The translations under genes were made by a program, and so were the position numbers. Below, one piece after another: positions 16,671 through 25,987 of a stretch of DNA of 64,000 bases (position 1 is the stretch's first letter; each line of letters opens with the position of its first letter). The notes under the pieces are model-generated. The model had not been told where the DNA came from. It did no database searches and saw nothing but the letters and a program-made list of their open reading frames with translations. This DNA comes from UBA1172 sp049889655. GTDB lineage: Bacteria; Pseudomonadota; Alphaproteobacteria; Puniceispirillales; UBA1172. The stretch covers positions 3,212-67,211 of the forward strand of contig JBMHCY010000003.1 in NCBI GenBank assembly GCA_049889655.1, in the 5' to 3' direction.

Positions 16671-19079
16671 ATGCCCAAAAAACTGCTTATCGATGCACGT
16701 CAGGACGACGAAACCCGTGTCGTGCTGCTCAACAACAACAAGATCGAGGATTTTGATCACGAAACCAGCCACCGCAAACAACTGAAAGGAAATGTCTACC
16801 TCGCCCGCGTAACACGGGTCGAACCTTCCTTGCAGGCAGCTTTTGTTGAATATGGTGGCAACCGCCAGGGTTTTCTGGCGTTCAGTGAAATCCATCCCGA
16901 TTACTACCGTATCCCCATTGAAGACCGCGAGAAATTGCTCGCCGAGGAAGAAGAGCGTGCCGCCCGCGAAGATGGCGAAGACGGCGACGATCAGGACAAG
17001 ACTGAAGAAACAGCCGAAAACGCTGCTGAGGACGAAGCTGATGGTGATGCTGATGCCGAAACCAATGGCGAGAACAGCACTGAGGACAGTGACGAAGACC
17101 TGCGCTCGGAACGCCGCCGCAAGGCCCAGCTTTCCCGTCATTACAAAATCCAGGAAGTGATCTCAAAGCGCCAGATCCTGCTGGTACAGGTGGTCAAGGA
17201 AGAGCGCGGCAACAAAGGCGCGGCATTAACGACCTATCTTTCGCTGGCCGGGCGTTACTGTGTGTTGATGCCAAACACCCACCACGGCGGTGGTGTCAGC
17301 CGCAAGATCAGCAACCCTGTCGACCGCAAGAAACTGAAGACCATCACCAACAGCCTCGATATCCCCAAGGGGATGGCAGTGATTGTCCGAACGGCCGGAT
17401 CAAAACGAACCAAGGCCGAGATCACCCGTGATTTCACCTATCTGTCGCGCCAGTGGGACGATATCAGGTCGCTGACCATGGAATCCAATGCCCCGGCGTT
17501 GATCCATGAAGAGGGCAATTTGATCAAACGGGCAATCCGCGATCACTACACCTCCGATGTTGATGAAATTCTGGTCGAAGGGGCGGATGCCCACAAGGCC
17601 GCCCACGGCCACATGAAAAACCTGATGCCGAGCCATGTGAAAAAGGTAAAGGCCTATGAGGACACCACGTTGCCGCTGTTCCAGCGTTATCAGGTTGAAA
17701 CCATGCTGTCGGCAATGCACGACCCGCAGGTGACGCTCAAATCAGGCGGGTATCTTGTCATCAACCAGACCGAAGCCCTCGTTGCCATTGATGTCAATTC
17801 CGGCCGCGCCACAAGGGAGCGGAATATTGAGGAAACCGCGCTCAAGACCAACCTTGAAGCGGCAGAGGAAATCGCCCAGCAGTTGCGCCAGCGTGATCTG
17901 TCGGGGCTGATTGTCATCGATTTCATCGATATGGAAAACAACCGCAACCAGAATGCTGTCGAACGCAAGATGAAAGAGGCGGTTAAAAACGACCGGGCCC
18001 GGATCCAGATCGGCTCCATCAGCCAGTTCGGCCTGCTCGAGATGTCCCGCCAGCGGCTGCGCCCGAGCCTTGCCGAAACGGTCAGTGATCTCTGCCCCCA
18101 TTGTCAGGGAACCGGGCGGGTACGGTCGGTTGAATCCGCCGCGCTGCAAGTCTTGCGGAGCATTGAAGCCGAAGCGATCAAAGGCCGCCAGGAAGCTCTT
18201 CATGTCTTCATGAACGCCAGCATCGCGATCTATATTCTCAACAACAAGCGTGATGTCATCGCCAGCATGGAAGAACGCTTTGAGATGACGATCCACCTGC
18301 ATCAGGATGACAGTCTCATCGCCCCGGCCGTCCGGTTCGGTGAAGACCCGGTTCTGGCGGCCGCTCAGGCCGACAAGCCCGAGCCGCGCAACCGCCGTCG
18401 TCGCGGTGGCCGCAAAGAACGTGATAACGGGGCCGAGGCCGACAGCGAGGCGGCCCCGCAAGCAGAGGAAGCAGCCCCGGCCGAGACCTCGGATGAAAAC
18501 AGCGAGGACAAGCCGAAGCGTCGCCGTCGTCGCGGCAAGCGCGGTGGCCGCAAGCGGCGGCGCGATCAGGGCGAGAACGCAGCAGAAACCGCAGACAACG
18601 CGGATCAGGCGGATACGTCCAGCCCCGCGGCGGAAGCCGCTGATGATGACGCGATGCAACCTGCCAGCCCTCAAGCTGAGGCTGCCCCGGTGGCGGCTGA
18701 TCAGGCCGATGATGATGCTGCGGAAGTAAAGCCCAAAACCGCACGCAAAAAGGCAACCCGGAAGAAATCCGCCAAGGCGAAAACCGTTGATACCGCTGAC
18801 GCGGCGGCGGATGCGGGTGATGACGCTGCCGGCAATGCCGGGGGTGAAGACGAGGTCAAGCCGAAGGCCAAAAAGAAGAAGGCCGCCAAGGCAAAAACCG
18901 CCACCAAGGCCAAGAAAGCCACCAAAGCCAAGAAGGCCGCAGCCAAGAAATCTGCCGGTGACAGCCCGGAAGCGGAAACAGCCACAGGCCGTGAGACCGC
19001 AAGTTCCGCCCCTGTCGAGGTGGTCGATATTGATGCCGTCAAACCGGCAGCCAAGAAAAAGGGCTGGTGGAACAGCTGA
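16671..19079 (+). CDS. rne: Ribonuclease E
   Basis: An 802-residue endoribonuclease, the core of RNA decay and 16S/5S processing. The S1 domain begins near residue 36 and is split by a strongly acidic insert (about 87-145, rich in Glu/Asp), usual in alphaproteobacteria. The RNase H/DNase I-like catalytic site has D374 (AIDVNSG) and D417 (VIDFIDM), matching E. coli D303/D346 in spacing. The zinc-link motif is CPHC near 475. The C-terminal ~260 residues are low-complexity, alternating Arg/Lys-rich RNA-binding patches and acidic Ala-rich linkers, and would be the degradosome scaffold. The leader is long and structured, suggesting feedback control of its own mRNA as in E. coli. The stop abuts the stop of the opposing aminotransferase with no gap. 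Confidence 0.96.
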   Translation: MPKKLLIDARQDDETRVVLLNNNKIEDFDHETSHRKQLKGNVYLARVTRVEPSLQAAFVEYGGNRQGFLAFSEIHPDYYRIPIEDREKLLAEEEERAAREDGEDGDDQDKTEETAENAAEDEADGDADAETNGENSTEDSDEDLRSERRRKAQLSRHYKIQEVISKRQILLVQVVKEERGNKGAALTTYLSLAGRYCVLMPNTHHGGGVSRKISNPVDRKKLKTITNSLDIPKGMAVIVRTAGSKRTKAEITRDFTYLSRQWDDIRSLTMESNAPALIHEEGNLIKRAIRDHYTSDVDEILVEGADAHKAAHGHMKNLMPSHVKKVKAYEDTTLPLFQRYQVETMLSAMHDPQVTLKSGGYLVINQTEALVAIDVNSGRATRERNIEETALKTNLEAAEEIAQQLRQRDLSGLIVIDFIDMENNRNQNAVERKMKEAVKNDRARIQIGSISQFGLLEMSRQRLRPSLAETVSDLCPHCQGTGRVRSVESAALQVLRSIEAEAIKGRQEALHVFMNASIAIYILNNKRDVIASMEERFEMTIHLHQDDSLIAPAVRFGEDPVLAAAQADKPEPRNRRRRGGRKERDNGAEADSEAAPQAEEAAPAETSDENSEDKPKRRRRRGKRGGRKRRRDQGENAAETADNADQADTSSPAAEAADDDAMQPASPQAEAAPVAADQADDDAAEVKPKTARKKATRKKSAKAKTVDTADAAADAGDDAAGNAGGEDEVKPKAKKKKAAKAKTATKAKKATKAKKAAAKKSAGDSPEAETATGRETASSAPVEVVDIDAVKPAAKKKGWWNS
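18861..18950 (+). repeat. Degenerate Lys/Ala-coding tandem repeat in the rne tail
   Basis: Repeating units of about 18 bases, built from GCC-ACC-AAG-GCC-AAG-AAG-like codons, encode a KAKKATKAKK-type tail resembling histone H1-like sequences. Units differ at synonymous positions, which points to selection on the protein. Confidence 0.6.
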
Positions 19080-20249
19080 TCAGCAGTTTTCAGCGATCCA
19101 GGCGTTGATGCGGCGGCAGGCCTCTTTCATATCTGCGGTTGATCCGGCAAAGGACAGCCGCAGATATTCACGCCCCTGAACCGTATCGAAATCAACCCCG
19201 GTTGTCGTCGCCACATGGGCTTCCTTGAGCAACCGGTCGGCGAGCACGACGCTGTCTTCGGCGATGGCTGTTGTCCGGACATAGAGATAGAACGCACCTT
19301 CCACCGGGGCGACATCCTGCAACAGCCGCGGGTCGAGTTCATTGCGAAGAATATCGAGATTGTCGCCATAGCGGCTGATATGGCTTTCGAGTTCAGCGAT
19401 CGAGGCCGGATCGGTAATCGCTGCCGTCGCCGCGATCTGGGAAAGGGTCGGGACAGAGATCACCGCATTCTGCGCCAGCCTGTCCATCGGCTCGACAAGA
19501 TCATCAGGGACGATCATCCAGCCGACCCGATGACCGGTCATGGAAAAATACTTCGAAAATGAATTGATGATAATCGCGTCATCGGCGGTCGCCAGTGCCG
19601 AAGGGGTATCCACCCCAAAGGCAATGCCGTGATAGATTTCATCAGAGATCAGCCGCACATCATTGTCCCTGCACCAGCCGGTGATCGCTGCCAGTTCCTC
19701 GGCATTGAGCACAACCCCTGTGGGGTTGGCGGGGCTGGCGATGATCAGCCCGGCAGGTTTTTCCGGCAGCGCATCGAGATGTTCCGGCCTCAGCTTCCAG
19801 CCTTCAGCCCCGCGCAATTCGATCATCAGAGGCCGCAGCCCGACCGATTCCATCAGGTTGCGATAGGCGGAATAACCGGGATTGGTCATGGCGATGGTAT
19901 CGCCGGGATCAAAACAGTTGAGAAACGCCATGGCGAAACCCAGCGAGGAGCCGACCGTGACAACAACATTATCCGGGCTCACCGAAAGCCCGTGAACGCG
20001 GCTGTAATGGGCGGCTATGCCCTCGCGCAGGGGGTCGATCCCAAGGGTCATGGTATAGCCGTGGCTGGCCGGATCATCGAGAGCCTCAACAACAGCCTTG
20101 ATCGCCGGGGCAGGTGCCCCCGATGACGGCTGGCCAACCTCGAGATGCATGACATCGGCACCACTTGCTTCGAGGGCGGCGGCGCGGGCCATCACATCCA
20201 TGACCAGAAACGGAGAGAGATCCGATCGTGCAGAAAGTTTGACCGTCAT
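19080..20249 (-). CDS. Class I/II pyridoxal-phosphate aminotransferase
   Basis: A 389-residue fold-type I aminotransferase of the aspartate-aminotransferase-like group. The PLP lysine is in SFSKYFSMTGHRVGW (near residue 232). SPANPTG, which contains the Asn/Pro pair of the cofactor pocket, lies near 173, and DEIYHG near 202. The C-terminal substrate arginine is probably in LRLSFAG. It likely uses an amino acid/2-oxo acid pair such as Asp/2-oxoglutarate, but side-chain specificity cannot be read from sequence. It transcribes toward rne with stop codons directly adjacent, so the two messages must overlap at their 3' ends. Confidence 0.88.
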   Translation of the reverse strand: MTVKLSARSDLSPFLVMDVMARAAALEASGADVMHLEVGQPSSGAPAPAIKAVVEALDDPASHGYTMTLGIDPLREGIAAHYSRVHGLSVSPDNVVVTVGSSLGFAMAFLNCFDPGDTIAMTNPGYSAYRNLMESVGLRPLMIELRGAEGWKLRPEHLDALPEKPAGLIIASPANPTGVVLNAEELAAITGWCRDNDVRLISDEIYHGIAFGVDTPSALATADDAIIINSFSKYFSMTGHRVGWMIVPDDLVEPMDRLAQNAVISVPTLSQIAATAAITDPASIAELESHISRYGDNLDILRNELDPRLLQDVAPVEGAFYLYVRTTAIAEDSVVLADRLLKEAHVATTTGVDFDTVQGREYLRLSFAGSTADMKEACRRINAWIAENC

Positions 20250-20330
20250 AATGTCACCATTTTCCCGTGAAATGTGTTATGGGATAGACCATCCTGATAT
20301 GATCTAGAGGCATACCGCATCGGAGCTGAA

Positions 20331-21674
20331 ATGCCAAGGACAGCACAGCAAAATTTCTGGCGCCATCTCGCCGCCCTCTTTCTGCTGGTGGGGCTGCTGT
20401 TTCCGGCCGTCACCAAGGCTTCGGTGATCAGGGATACCGAACTCGAAGCAGGGCTGCTGCGGATTGCCCGGCCGATGGCAAAGGAAGCCGGGCTCAACCC
20501 CGGCAAGTTGCAGATCCGGATCGTCATCTCACCGCAATACAATGCGTTTGTCATGGCAGACGGCATTATCTATGTGCATAGCGGCCTGATCATGAAGGCC
20601 GATAATATGCTCGAGGTGGCAGGGGTCCTGGCCCATGAAATCGGCCATATCGCCGCCGGTCACGTGCATCAGCGCCCGGGCGTCATCAGGGAAGCCGGCA
20701 TGGCCAGCATCCTGGGGGCTGTCGCAGCGGTGGCACTGACGGCTGCAGGCAGTGCCGATGCCGCCATCGGGGTGATGGCGGGCAGCACCGACCAGACACG
20801 CAAGATCGTCATGGCCCGATCGCGCCAGGATGAAGGCGTGGCCGATGAATACGCCATCAGCCTGATGACAAGCCAGGGGTATTCGGTTGCCCCTATGGCA
20901 GAGAGAATGCGGCAGATCGCATCCCAGCGGATGCTGCCCGAAACCCGCCAATCTGACTATTACAGATCACACCCCGGGGCGCTTGAACGAAGCGCTGTCT
21001 TTCAGGATCATGTCAACACCCATGAGACATCACCGCCTGTGGAAGCACCATGGATGACGAGGCTGCACCAGCGGCTCAAATCAAAACTCGAAGGCTGGGC
21101 CACGCCGCCGCGCAATGTCCTTGTCAGCACGATGGGCACTGATGATCACAACGCCCTCTACAAACGCGCGATCGCCTTTCACCGGCTCTCTGATCTCGAC
21201 GCTGCCCGTGAATTCATGCAGGAATTGATTACAGCCCAGCCCGATGATCCCTATTTCTATGAATTCATGGGCGATATCATGCTGGCCTCCGGGGATGCCG
21301 CCTCTGCTGTCGAGGCGTATCTGAAGGCGCTTGAGAATCTGTCACCGACCATCAATGCCGGGCAGATCGAGTTGTCGCTCGGCCGGGCCTATCTGGCACT
21401 GGATAATCCGGCATCGATCGAGAAAGCTGTCACCGTACTGAGGCGGGCCCAGCGGAACGAACCGAATTGGGCCTTTGTGAAACGCCAGCTGGGGATCAGT
21501 CTCGGCCGGGCCGGTCACTTTGCCGAGGCCGATATCACCCTCGCCGAAGAAGCGATGATGACAGGCAATACCGATCTGGCAAAGCAACTGGCCGAAAGGG
21601 TCAAATCCAACCCTGACGCCAACAACCAGCAACGCCGTCTGGCCCATGATATCCTGCTCCAATTGGGGCCATAA
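20331..21674 (+). CDS. M48 family periplasmic metalloprotease (BepA/YfgC-like) with TPR repeats
   Basis: A 447-residue protein with a signal peptide (about 1-30), an M48 zinc-protease domain with H102-E103-x2-H106 (AHEIGH) and a downstream Glu in DEGVADEYA (third ligand region). A C-terminal half of helical TPR repeats starts near residue 270. This is the BepA layout: outer-membrane protein assembly quality control in the periplasm, degrading stalled LptD/BamA clients. The ATG at 20331 is preceded by CGGAG. It is followed after 67 bases by the DsbA-like gene, and a shared message would make a small envelope-folding unit. Confidence 0.9.
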   Translation: MPRTAQQNFWRHLAALFLLVGLLFPAVTKASVIRDTELEAGLLRIARPMAKEAGLNPGKLQIRIVISPQYNAFVMADGIIYVHSGLIMKADNMLEVAGVLAHEIGHIAAGHVHQRPGVIREAGMASILGAVAAVALTAAGSADAAIGVMAGSTDQTRKIVMARSRQDEGVADEYAISLMTSQGYSVAPMAERMRQIASQRMLPETRQSDYYRSHPGALERSAVFQDHVNTHETSPPVEAPWMTRLHQRLKSKLEGWATPPRNVLVSTMGTDDHNALYKRAIAFHRLSDLDAAREFMQELITAQPDDPYFYEFMGDIMLASGDAASAVEAYLKALENLSPTINAGQIELSLGRAYLALDNPASIEKAVTVLRRAQRNEPNWAFVKRQLGISLGRAGHFAEADITLAEEAMMTGNTDLAKQLAERVKSNPDANNQQRRLAHDILLQLGP

Positions 21675-21741
21675 TGCTTTGCCTCACAGGGCGTCTTGCA
21701 GTAAAACCACAAGTGTATTGAGAGGAAAGAGAGAGCGATCC

Positions 21742-22524
21742 ATGGCTGAAAAATCCAACAAAAAGGCTGAACCGGCTGCAACACCGAAAAACAACACCGC
21801 AATAGCATTCATGCTGGCGGGGGCCGTTGCCTTCGGGGTCGGGGCCGGGATGATGATCGAAAGCCGCAACAGCAGCCCTGATGGCGGCAATGCACCGACC
21901 GAAAGCCAGATGGCAGAATTTATCGCCCAGAACCCGAAACTGATCCTCGATAGCGTCCGCAATTACACTGCCGAAATGCAACGCCAGGAACAGGAGCAGG
22001 GCTTTAACCTCGTCCGGGCCAATGACGGCAACACCATTCTCGGTAACCCTGATGGTGATGTGACCATCTATGAATTCAGTGATTACAACTGCGGCTACTG
22101 CAAGCGCAGTTTCAACACGCTGATGGCACTGACAGCGGAAGACAGCGATATCCGCATCGTCGTCAAGGAATTCCCGATCCTGGCCCAGTCCTCGGCTGAT
22201 GCCGCCATCCTCGCCCTTGGCGCAGGGGAGCTTGGGCTCTTCGAAGCCTTCCATACCAAGCTGATGACATGGCAGGGCGGGCTGGATGACATGGCCTTTG
22301 AGACTATTGCCGAAGACAGCGGCACCACGGTGGCAGATCTGCTTGCCGCTGCTGAAAAAATTGATACCGATGCCATTATCAGTGCCAACCGCAACATGGC
22401 TGAGCAACTGAAGATTACGGGAACACCGGCATTTCTCATCGGCGACACCCTCATCCCCGGGGCAATCTCGCTCGACGAGATGAAGGCCCTTGTCAAGGAA
22501 GTCCGCGAAAACCGCAAGGGCTGA
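21742..22524 (+). CDS. DsbA-family thiol:disulfide oxidoreductase (membrane-anchored, ScsC-like)
   Basis: A 260-residue protein with a membrane anchor at about 18-40, an N-terminal helical extension (MAEFIAQNPKLIL region) like the ScsC/DsbA trimerisation domain, and a thioredoxin fold with CGYC following FSDYN. A cis-Pro lies in TGTPAFL. Such proteins form or isomerise disulfides in the periplasm. The ATG at 21742 follows an AGAGGAAAGAGAG stretch; the open frame extends upstream but overlaps the M48 gene. Oxidase versus isomerase activity cannot be decided. Confidence 0.9.
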   Translation: MAEKSNKKAEPAATPKNNTAIAFMLAGAVAFGVGAGMMIESRNSSPDGGNAPTESQMAEFIAQNPKLILDSVRNYTAEMQRQEQEQGFNLVRANDGNTILGNPDGDVTIYEFSDYNCGYCKRSFNTLMALTAEDSDIRIVVKEFPILAQSSADAAILALGAGELGLFEAFHTKLMTWQGGLDDMAFETIAEDSGTTVADLLAAAEKIDTDAIISANRNMAEQLKITGTPAFLIGDTLIPGAISLDEMKALVKEVRENRKG

Positions 22525-22578
22525 GATGACACGCCGGGCAGGCGCTGATATACTCGCCTCTCAACGGGACGATCACCA

Positions 22579-23031
22579 ATGACACCATCACGCGACATTC
22601 TTCTGATCAATGGGCCAAACCTCAATATGCTGGGCAAGCGTGAGGCCTCGATCTACGGCCATGAAACACTGGCCGATATCGAGGACAAATGCACCCAGCA
22701 GGCGAAAGCCCATGGCCTCGGTTGCGTCACTTTCCAATCGAATGACGAGGCGGCGTTGATCGCCCGCATTCATGAAGCGGTGACAGCACCCCCGGCCGGT
22801 ATTGTGATCAATGCCGGGGCGTTCACCCATACCTCGATTGCCATCCGTGATGCCCTTGCCATGGTGACCTGCCCGGTGGTCGAAACCCATATTTCAAACA
22901 TTCATGCCAGAGAAGAATTCCGTCACCATTCCTATCTCGCCGGGGTAGCGACCGGCGTCATTGCCGGGTTTGGTGTCTCATCCTATCTCTTGGCCATTGA
23001 TGCTGTTGCCGCTATCGTTCTGAAGGAGTAA
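22579..23031 (+). CDS. aroQ: 3-dehydroquinate dehydratase, type II
   Basis: A 150-residue type II dehydroquinase (shikimate pathway, dehydroquinate to dehydroshikimate). NGPNLNMLGKRE with the flexible-loop Arg, the catalytic Tyr in IYGHETL, NAGAFTHTS and the catalytic His in ETHISNIHARE are all present. The protein is of normal length. The TAA stop lies 3 bases before the accB start, whose ribosome site AAGGAG is inside aroQ. The aroQ-accB-accC order is a widely conserved bacterial neighbourhood. Confidence 0.96.
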   Translation: MTPSRDILLINGPNLNMLGKREASIYGHETLADIEDKCTQQAKAHGLGCVTFQSNDEAALIARIHEAVTAPPAGIVINAGAFTHTSIAIRDALAMVTCPVVETHISNIHAREEFRHHSYLAGVATGVIAGFGVSSYLLAIDAVAAIVLKE

Positions 23032-23034
23032 TTG

Positions 23035-23505
23035 ATGCCGAAATCCCCCGCAGCCGATGCCAAGGCCGTCCAACTTGTCCGTGATCTGACCGATATTCTG
23101 GAAGATGCCGGGCTGGTCGAGCTTGAATACAACACTGAAAATGTCAGCATCCGCCTGTCGAAAGCAGCAGCCATGGCAGCGCCGGTTGCCGCGGCTCCGG
23201 CTCCGGCCCCTGCGGCAGCGGCGGCCCCGGCCCCGGCTGCTGCCCCGGAAGCCGAAGCCGAGATCGATCTGACCAACGCCATCACCTCGCCAATGGTCGG
23301 GACAGTCTATCTCTCGCCCGAACCGGGGGCCGCGCAATTCGTCAGTGAAGGCGACAGTGTCAAAGCCGGTCAAACGCTGCTGATTGTTGAAGCCATGAAG
23401 GTGATGAACCCGATCACTGCCCAGAAGGGCGGCGTTGTCCGCAGCATTCTTGTGGGTGACGCCCAACCGGTCGAGTTTGGCGAACCTCTTGTTATCATTG
23501 ACTGA
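23035..23505 (+). CDS. accB: Biotin carboxyl carrier protein of acetyl-CoA carboxylase
   Basis: A 156-residue BCCP. An N-terminal helical region (about 1-45) is joined by an Ala/Pro-rich linker (about 46-78) to the biotinyl domain. The biotin lysine is in EAMKVMNPI; Val replaces the common Met or Leu after Lys. The protruding thumb expected in AccB proteins seems present near SPEPGAAQFVSEGD. Start is the ATG at 23035 with AAGGAG 7 bases upstream; a TTG immediately before it is less likely. It carries CO2 from AccC to the carboxyltransferase AccAD, which is not in this window. Confidence 0.95.
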   Translation: MPKSPAADAKAVQLVRDLTDILEDAGLVELEYNTENVSIRLSKAAAMAAPVAAAPAPAPAAAAAPAPAAAPEAEAEIDLTNAITSPMVGTVYLSPEPGAAQFVSEGDSVKAGQTLLIVEAMKVMNPITAQKGGVVRSILVGDAQPVEFGEPLVIID

Positions 23506-23526
23506 TTGCGAGAGAGAGGATACGCC

Positions 23527-24897
23527 ATGATCAAGAAAATCCTGATCGCCAACCGTGGTGACGTGGCCCTCAGGGTTCTGCGTGCCTGCCGTGATATGGG
23601 GATCGAGACTGTCGCCGTCCATTCAACAGCGGATACCGATGCCATGCATGTGCGGCTGGCCGATGAAAGCGTCTGTATCGGCGAGGCACCCTCACGTGAC
23701 AGTTATCTCAATGTGCCTGCGATCATCACCGCTGCGACGATCACCGGGGCTGATGCCATCCATCCCGGGGTCGGGTTCCTTTCCGAGAACGCTGATTTTG
23801 CCCGTGTTGTCGATGCCCATGACCTGACATTCATCGGCCCGCGGATCGAGCACATCATCGCCATGGGGGACAAAGTCGAGGCCAAGCGCACTGCCGCCGA
23901 GGCAGGCCTGCCGCTTGTGCCCGGCTCCGACGGCGCGATCAGCAGCATTGATGAAGCCCGCGCCGTGGCAGAGAAGGTTGGCTATCCGGTTCTTGTCAAG
24001 GCCGCCTCAGGCGGTGGTGGGCGCGGCATGAAGGTGGCCGCAAGCCCCGATGATCTGGCCGAGGCCTATTCATCGGCCCGCAGCGAAGCCAAGGCCGCAT
24101 TCGGGGACGACACGGTCTATCTGGAACGCTATCTGGATAACCCGCGGCATATCGAAATTCAGATCATCGCCGACAGCCATGGCAATGTTGCCCATCTCGG
24201 TGAGCGCGAATGTTCGGTTCAGCGGCGACACCAGAAACTGCTCGAAGAAGCCCCCTCGCCTGTGCTGACCCCCAAAGAACGGTCAAGCATCGGTGCGATT
24301 GCCGCCAATGCCGCTGCGAAAATGGGGTATCTTGGCCTCGGGACCATGGAATTTCTCTATGAGAACGGGGAATTCTTCTTCATCGAAATGAACACCCGCC
24401 TGCAGGTGGAACACCCGATCACCGAAGAGATCACCGGCATTGACCTCGTTGAGGAACAGATTCGCATCGCCGCAGGCGAGAAACTCTCCTTCAGCCAGGC
24501 TGATGTTGAGTTCACCGGTCATGCCATCGAATGCCGGATCAATGCCGAACACCCCGAAACCTTTTTCCCGACGCCGGGCACGGTGGCCAATTTCCACGCC
24601 CCGGGCGGCCCCGGTGTCAGGATGGATAGTTTTCTCTATCCCGGCTATGCGATCCCGCCGCATTACGACAGCCTGATCGCCAAACTGATCGTCCACGGCA
24701 AGACGCGCGAGCACTGCCTCGCCCGGCTGCGGCGGGCACTTCAGGAATGTATCATCGAGCCGATGCCGACCTCGCTTGATCTGCACCGGAAACTGGTGCT
24801 GGATGCTGATATCATCAGCGGCGATTACACGATCCGCTGGCTTGAGGAAGATTTCCTCCCCCGCCAGCAGGACCCAAAAGCCCCCGGCACCGAATAG
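23527..24897 (+). CDS. accC: Biotin carboxylase of acetyl-CoA carboxylase
   Basis: A 456-residue ATP-grasp enzyme carboxylating the biotin on AccB, the committed step of fatty acid synthesis. KILIANRGDVALR opens the N-terminal domain, the Gly-rich ATP lid is KAASGGGGRGMK near 158-169, and the catalytic EMNTRLQVEHP region is intact. The ATG at 23527 follows GAGAGGA 21 bases after accB. A possible start 7 codons earlier would give a non-family N-terminus. Confidence 0.97.
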   Translation: MIKKILIANRGDVALRVLRACRDMGIETVAVHSTADTDAMHVRLADESVCIGEAPSRDSYLNVPAIITAATITGADAIHPGVGFLSENADFARVVDAHDLTFIGPRIEHIIAMGDKVEAKRTAAEAGLPLVPGSDGAISSIDEARAVAEKVGYPVLVKAASGGGGRGMKVAASPDDLAEAYSSARSEAKAAFGDDTVYLERYLDNPRHIEIQIIADSHGNVAHLGERECSVQRRHQKLLEEAPSPVLTPKERSSIGAIAANAAAKMGYLGLGTMEFLYENGEFFFIEMNTRLQVEHPITEEITGIDLVEEQIRIAAGEKLSFSQADVEFTGHAIECRINAEHPETFFPTPGTVANFHAPGGPGVRMDSFLYPGYAIPPHYDSLIAKLIVHGKTREHCLARLRRALQECIIEPMPTSLDLHRKLVLDADIISGDYTIRWLEEDFLPRQQDPKAPGTE

Positions 24898-24968
24898 CCG
24901 CCTTCCGCCAGCAATGTCCCCGGCAGAAACACGCTTGCCGCCATGCACCGCGACAGGCATGATGGGGG

Positions 24969-25637
24969 ATGCACGCGCTGTCGCCGGAAACCCTGATCAA
25001 GGCTTATGCCCTCGGCGTTTTTCCCATGGCCGAACGCCATGATGATGAGCGGATCTTTTTCATCGACCCCGATATGCGGGGCGTCCTGCCCATCACCGGG
25101 GCGGCCATTCCCCGCCGGTTACGCCGCAAGGTGCGGCAGCGGCCTTTTGATGTCACCATCAATACGGCGTTCGATGCGGTGATTGACGGCTGCCGCAGCC
25201 TCACCGAAAGCCGCAGCGAAAGCTGGATCAACCCGCCGATCCGGCAACTCTACTGCGCCCTGCACCGTCTCGGATTCGGCCATTCGATCGAGGTCTGGGA
25301 TACCGATGAGACGGGCCAGCGGCTGCTGGTTGGCGGGCTTTACGGCGTTGCCCTGGCGGGGGCGTTCTTTGGCGAATCCATGTTTAGCCGGGCCACCGAT
25401 GCCTCAAAGATCGCGCTGGTTCATCTGCTTGCCCGGCTCCATGCCGGTGGCTTTACCCTGCTCGACACACAGTTCACCAGCCCCCATCTCGAACAGTTCG
25501 GGGTTAGGGAGATCCCGCGCGAGGATTTTCAGCAAAAACTGCAGCAGGCACTGGCTGTCGATGCCCGAATGCCGCTCGAGGCGGATGATCAAAGCCTCGT
25601 TCACTCCTTCCTGCAGGACAGGACGGAAATATCGTAA
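24969..25637 (+). CDS. aat: Leucyl/phenylalanyl-tRNA--protein transferase
   Basis: A 222-residue Aat, which adds Leu or Phe to the N-terminal Arg or Lys of substrates, marking them for ClpS/ClpAP (bacterial N-end rule). Family motifs YALGVFPMA, the ESWIN segment, the GGLYGVALAGAFFGESMFSR core and DTQFTSPHLEQFG are all seen. The ATG at 24969 follows GATGGGGG closely. Its 3' end overlaps the opposing DUF2155 gene by 37 bases. The ClpS and ClpA partners lie about 9 kb downstream. Confidence 0.96.
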   Translation: MHALSPETLIKAYALGVFPMAERHDDERIFFIDPDMRGVLPITGAAIPRRLRRKVRQRPFDVTINTAFDAVIDGCRSLTESRSESWINPPIRQLYCALHRLGFGHSIEVWDTDETGQRLLVGGLYGVALAGAFFGESMFSRATDASKIALVHLLARLHAGGFTLLDTQFTSPHLEQFGVREIPREDFQQKLQQALAVDARMPLEADDQSLVHSFLQDRTEIS

Positions 25638-25987
25638 ACCGGGTGTTCAAGCGCGCTGATCGCCGGTGATGACGCAAACATCCATCCCTGAAACAGCGGT
25701 TCTGCCGAAACAACGCCATCATGGTCAACACTGTTGATCGCCATCAGGGCTGCGTGCTCCGGCGGCTCGTCCGGTGACTTGAAGGTGCAGGCATGGATGG
25801 TGATCATCAAGGCCCCGAACCTTGTCGGGCTCGCAACATCGACATCCAGCCGTGATATCCGAGCGGTGATTTTGTCGAGCCCCTGCAACGTGGCAACATT
25901 GCCCTGCAGCCAATCAGCACGGGCCGGGAACGCCAGACAAACAAGGAGAAACAGAAAGATAACCGGGCGGTGACGGCGATCAGCCAT
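25601..25987 (-). CDS. DUF2155 domain protein (exported)
   Basis: A 128-residue secreted protein with a signal peptide (about 1-24, cleavage after ARA). The mature part has the DUF2155 features: LQGLDKITARI near the start, one Cys in HACTFKSP, GWMFASSPA, and a final Cys near the C-terminus (SVLSCRKE). The two cysteines could form a disulfide. Function is unknown. It is the last of three minus-strand genes (NDUFA12 > mlaD > DUF2155), starting 8 bases inside mlaD, an arrangement widespread in alphaproteobacteria next to aat and accC. Confidence 0.88.
   Translation of the reverse strand: MADRRHRPVIFLFLLVCLAFPARADWLQGNVATLQGLDKITARISRLDVDVASPTRFGALMITIHACTFKSPDEPPEHAALMAINSVDHDGVVSAEPLFQGWMFASSPAISALEHPVYDISVLSCRKE

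Noticed and set aside
16469..16756. Possible small gene upstream of and overlapping rne
   Set aside because: It starts at a GTG, crosses 86 bases into rne in another frame, and its product matches no family; the region fits an rne leader better.
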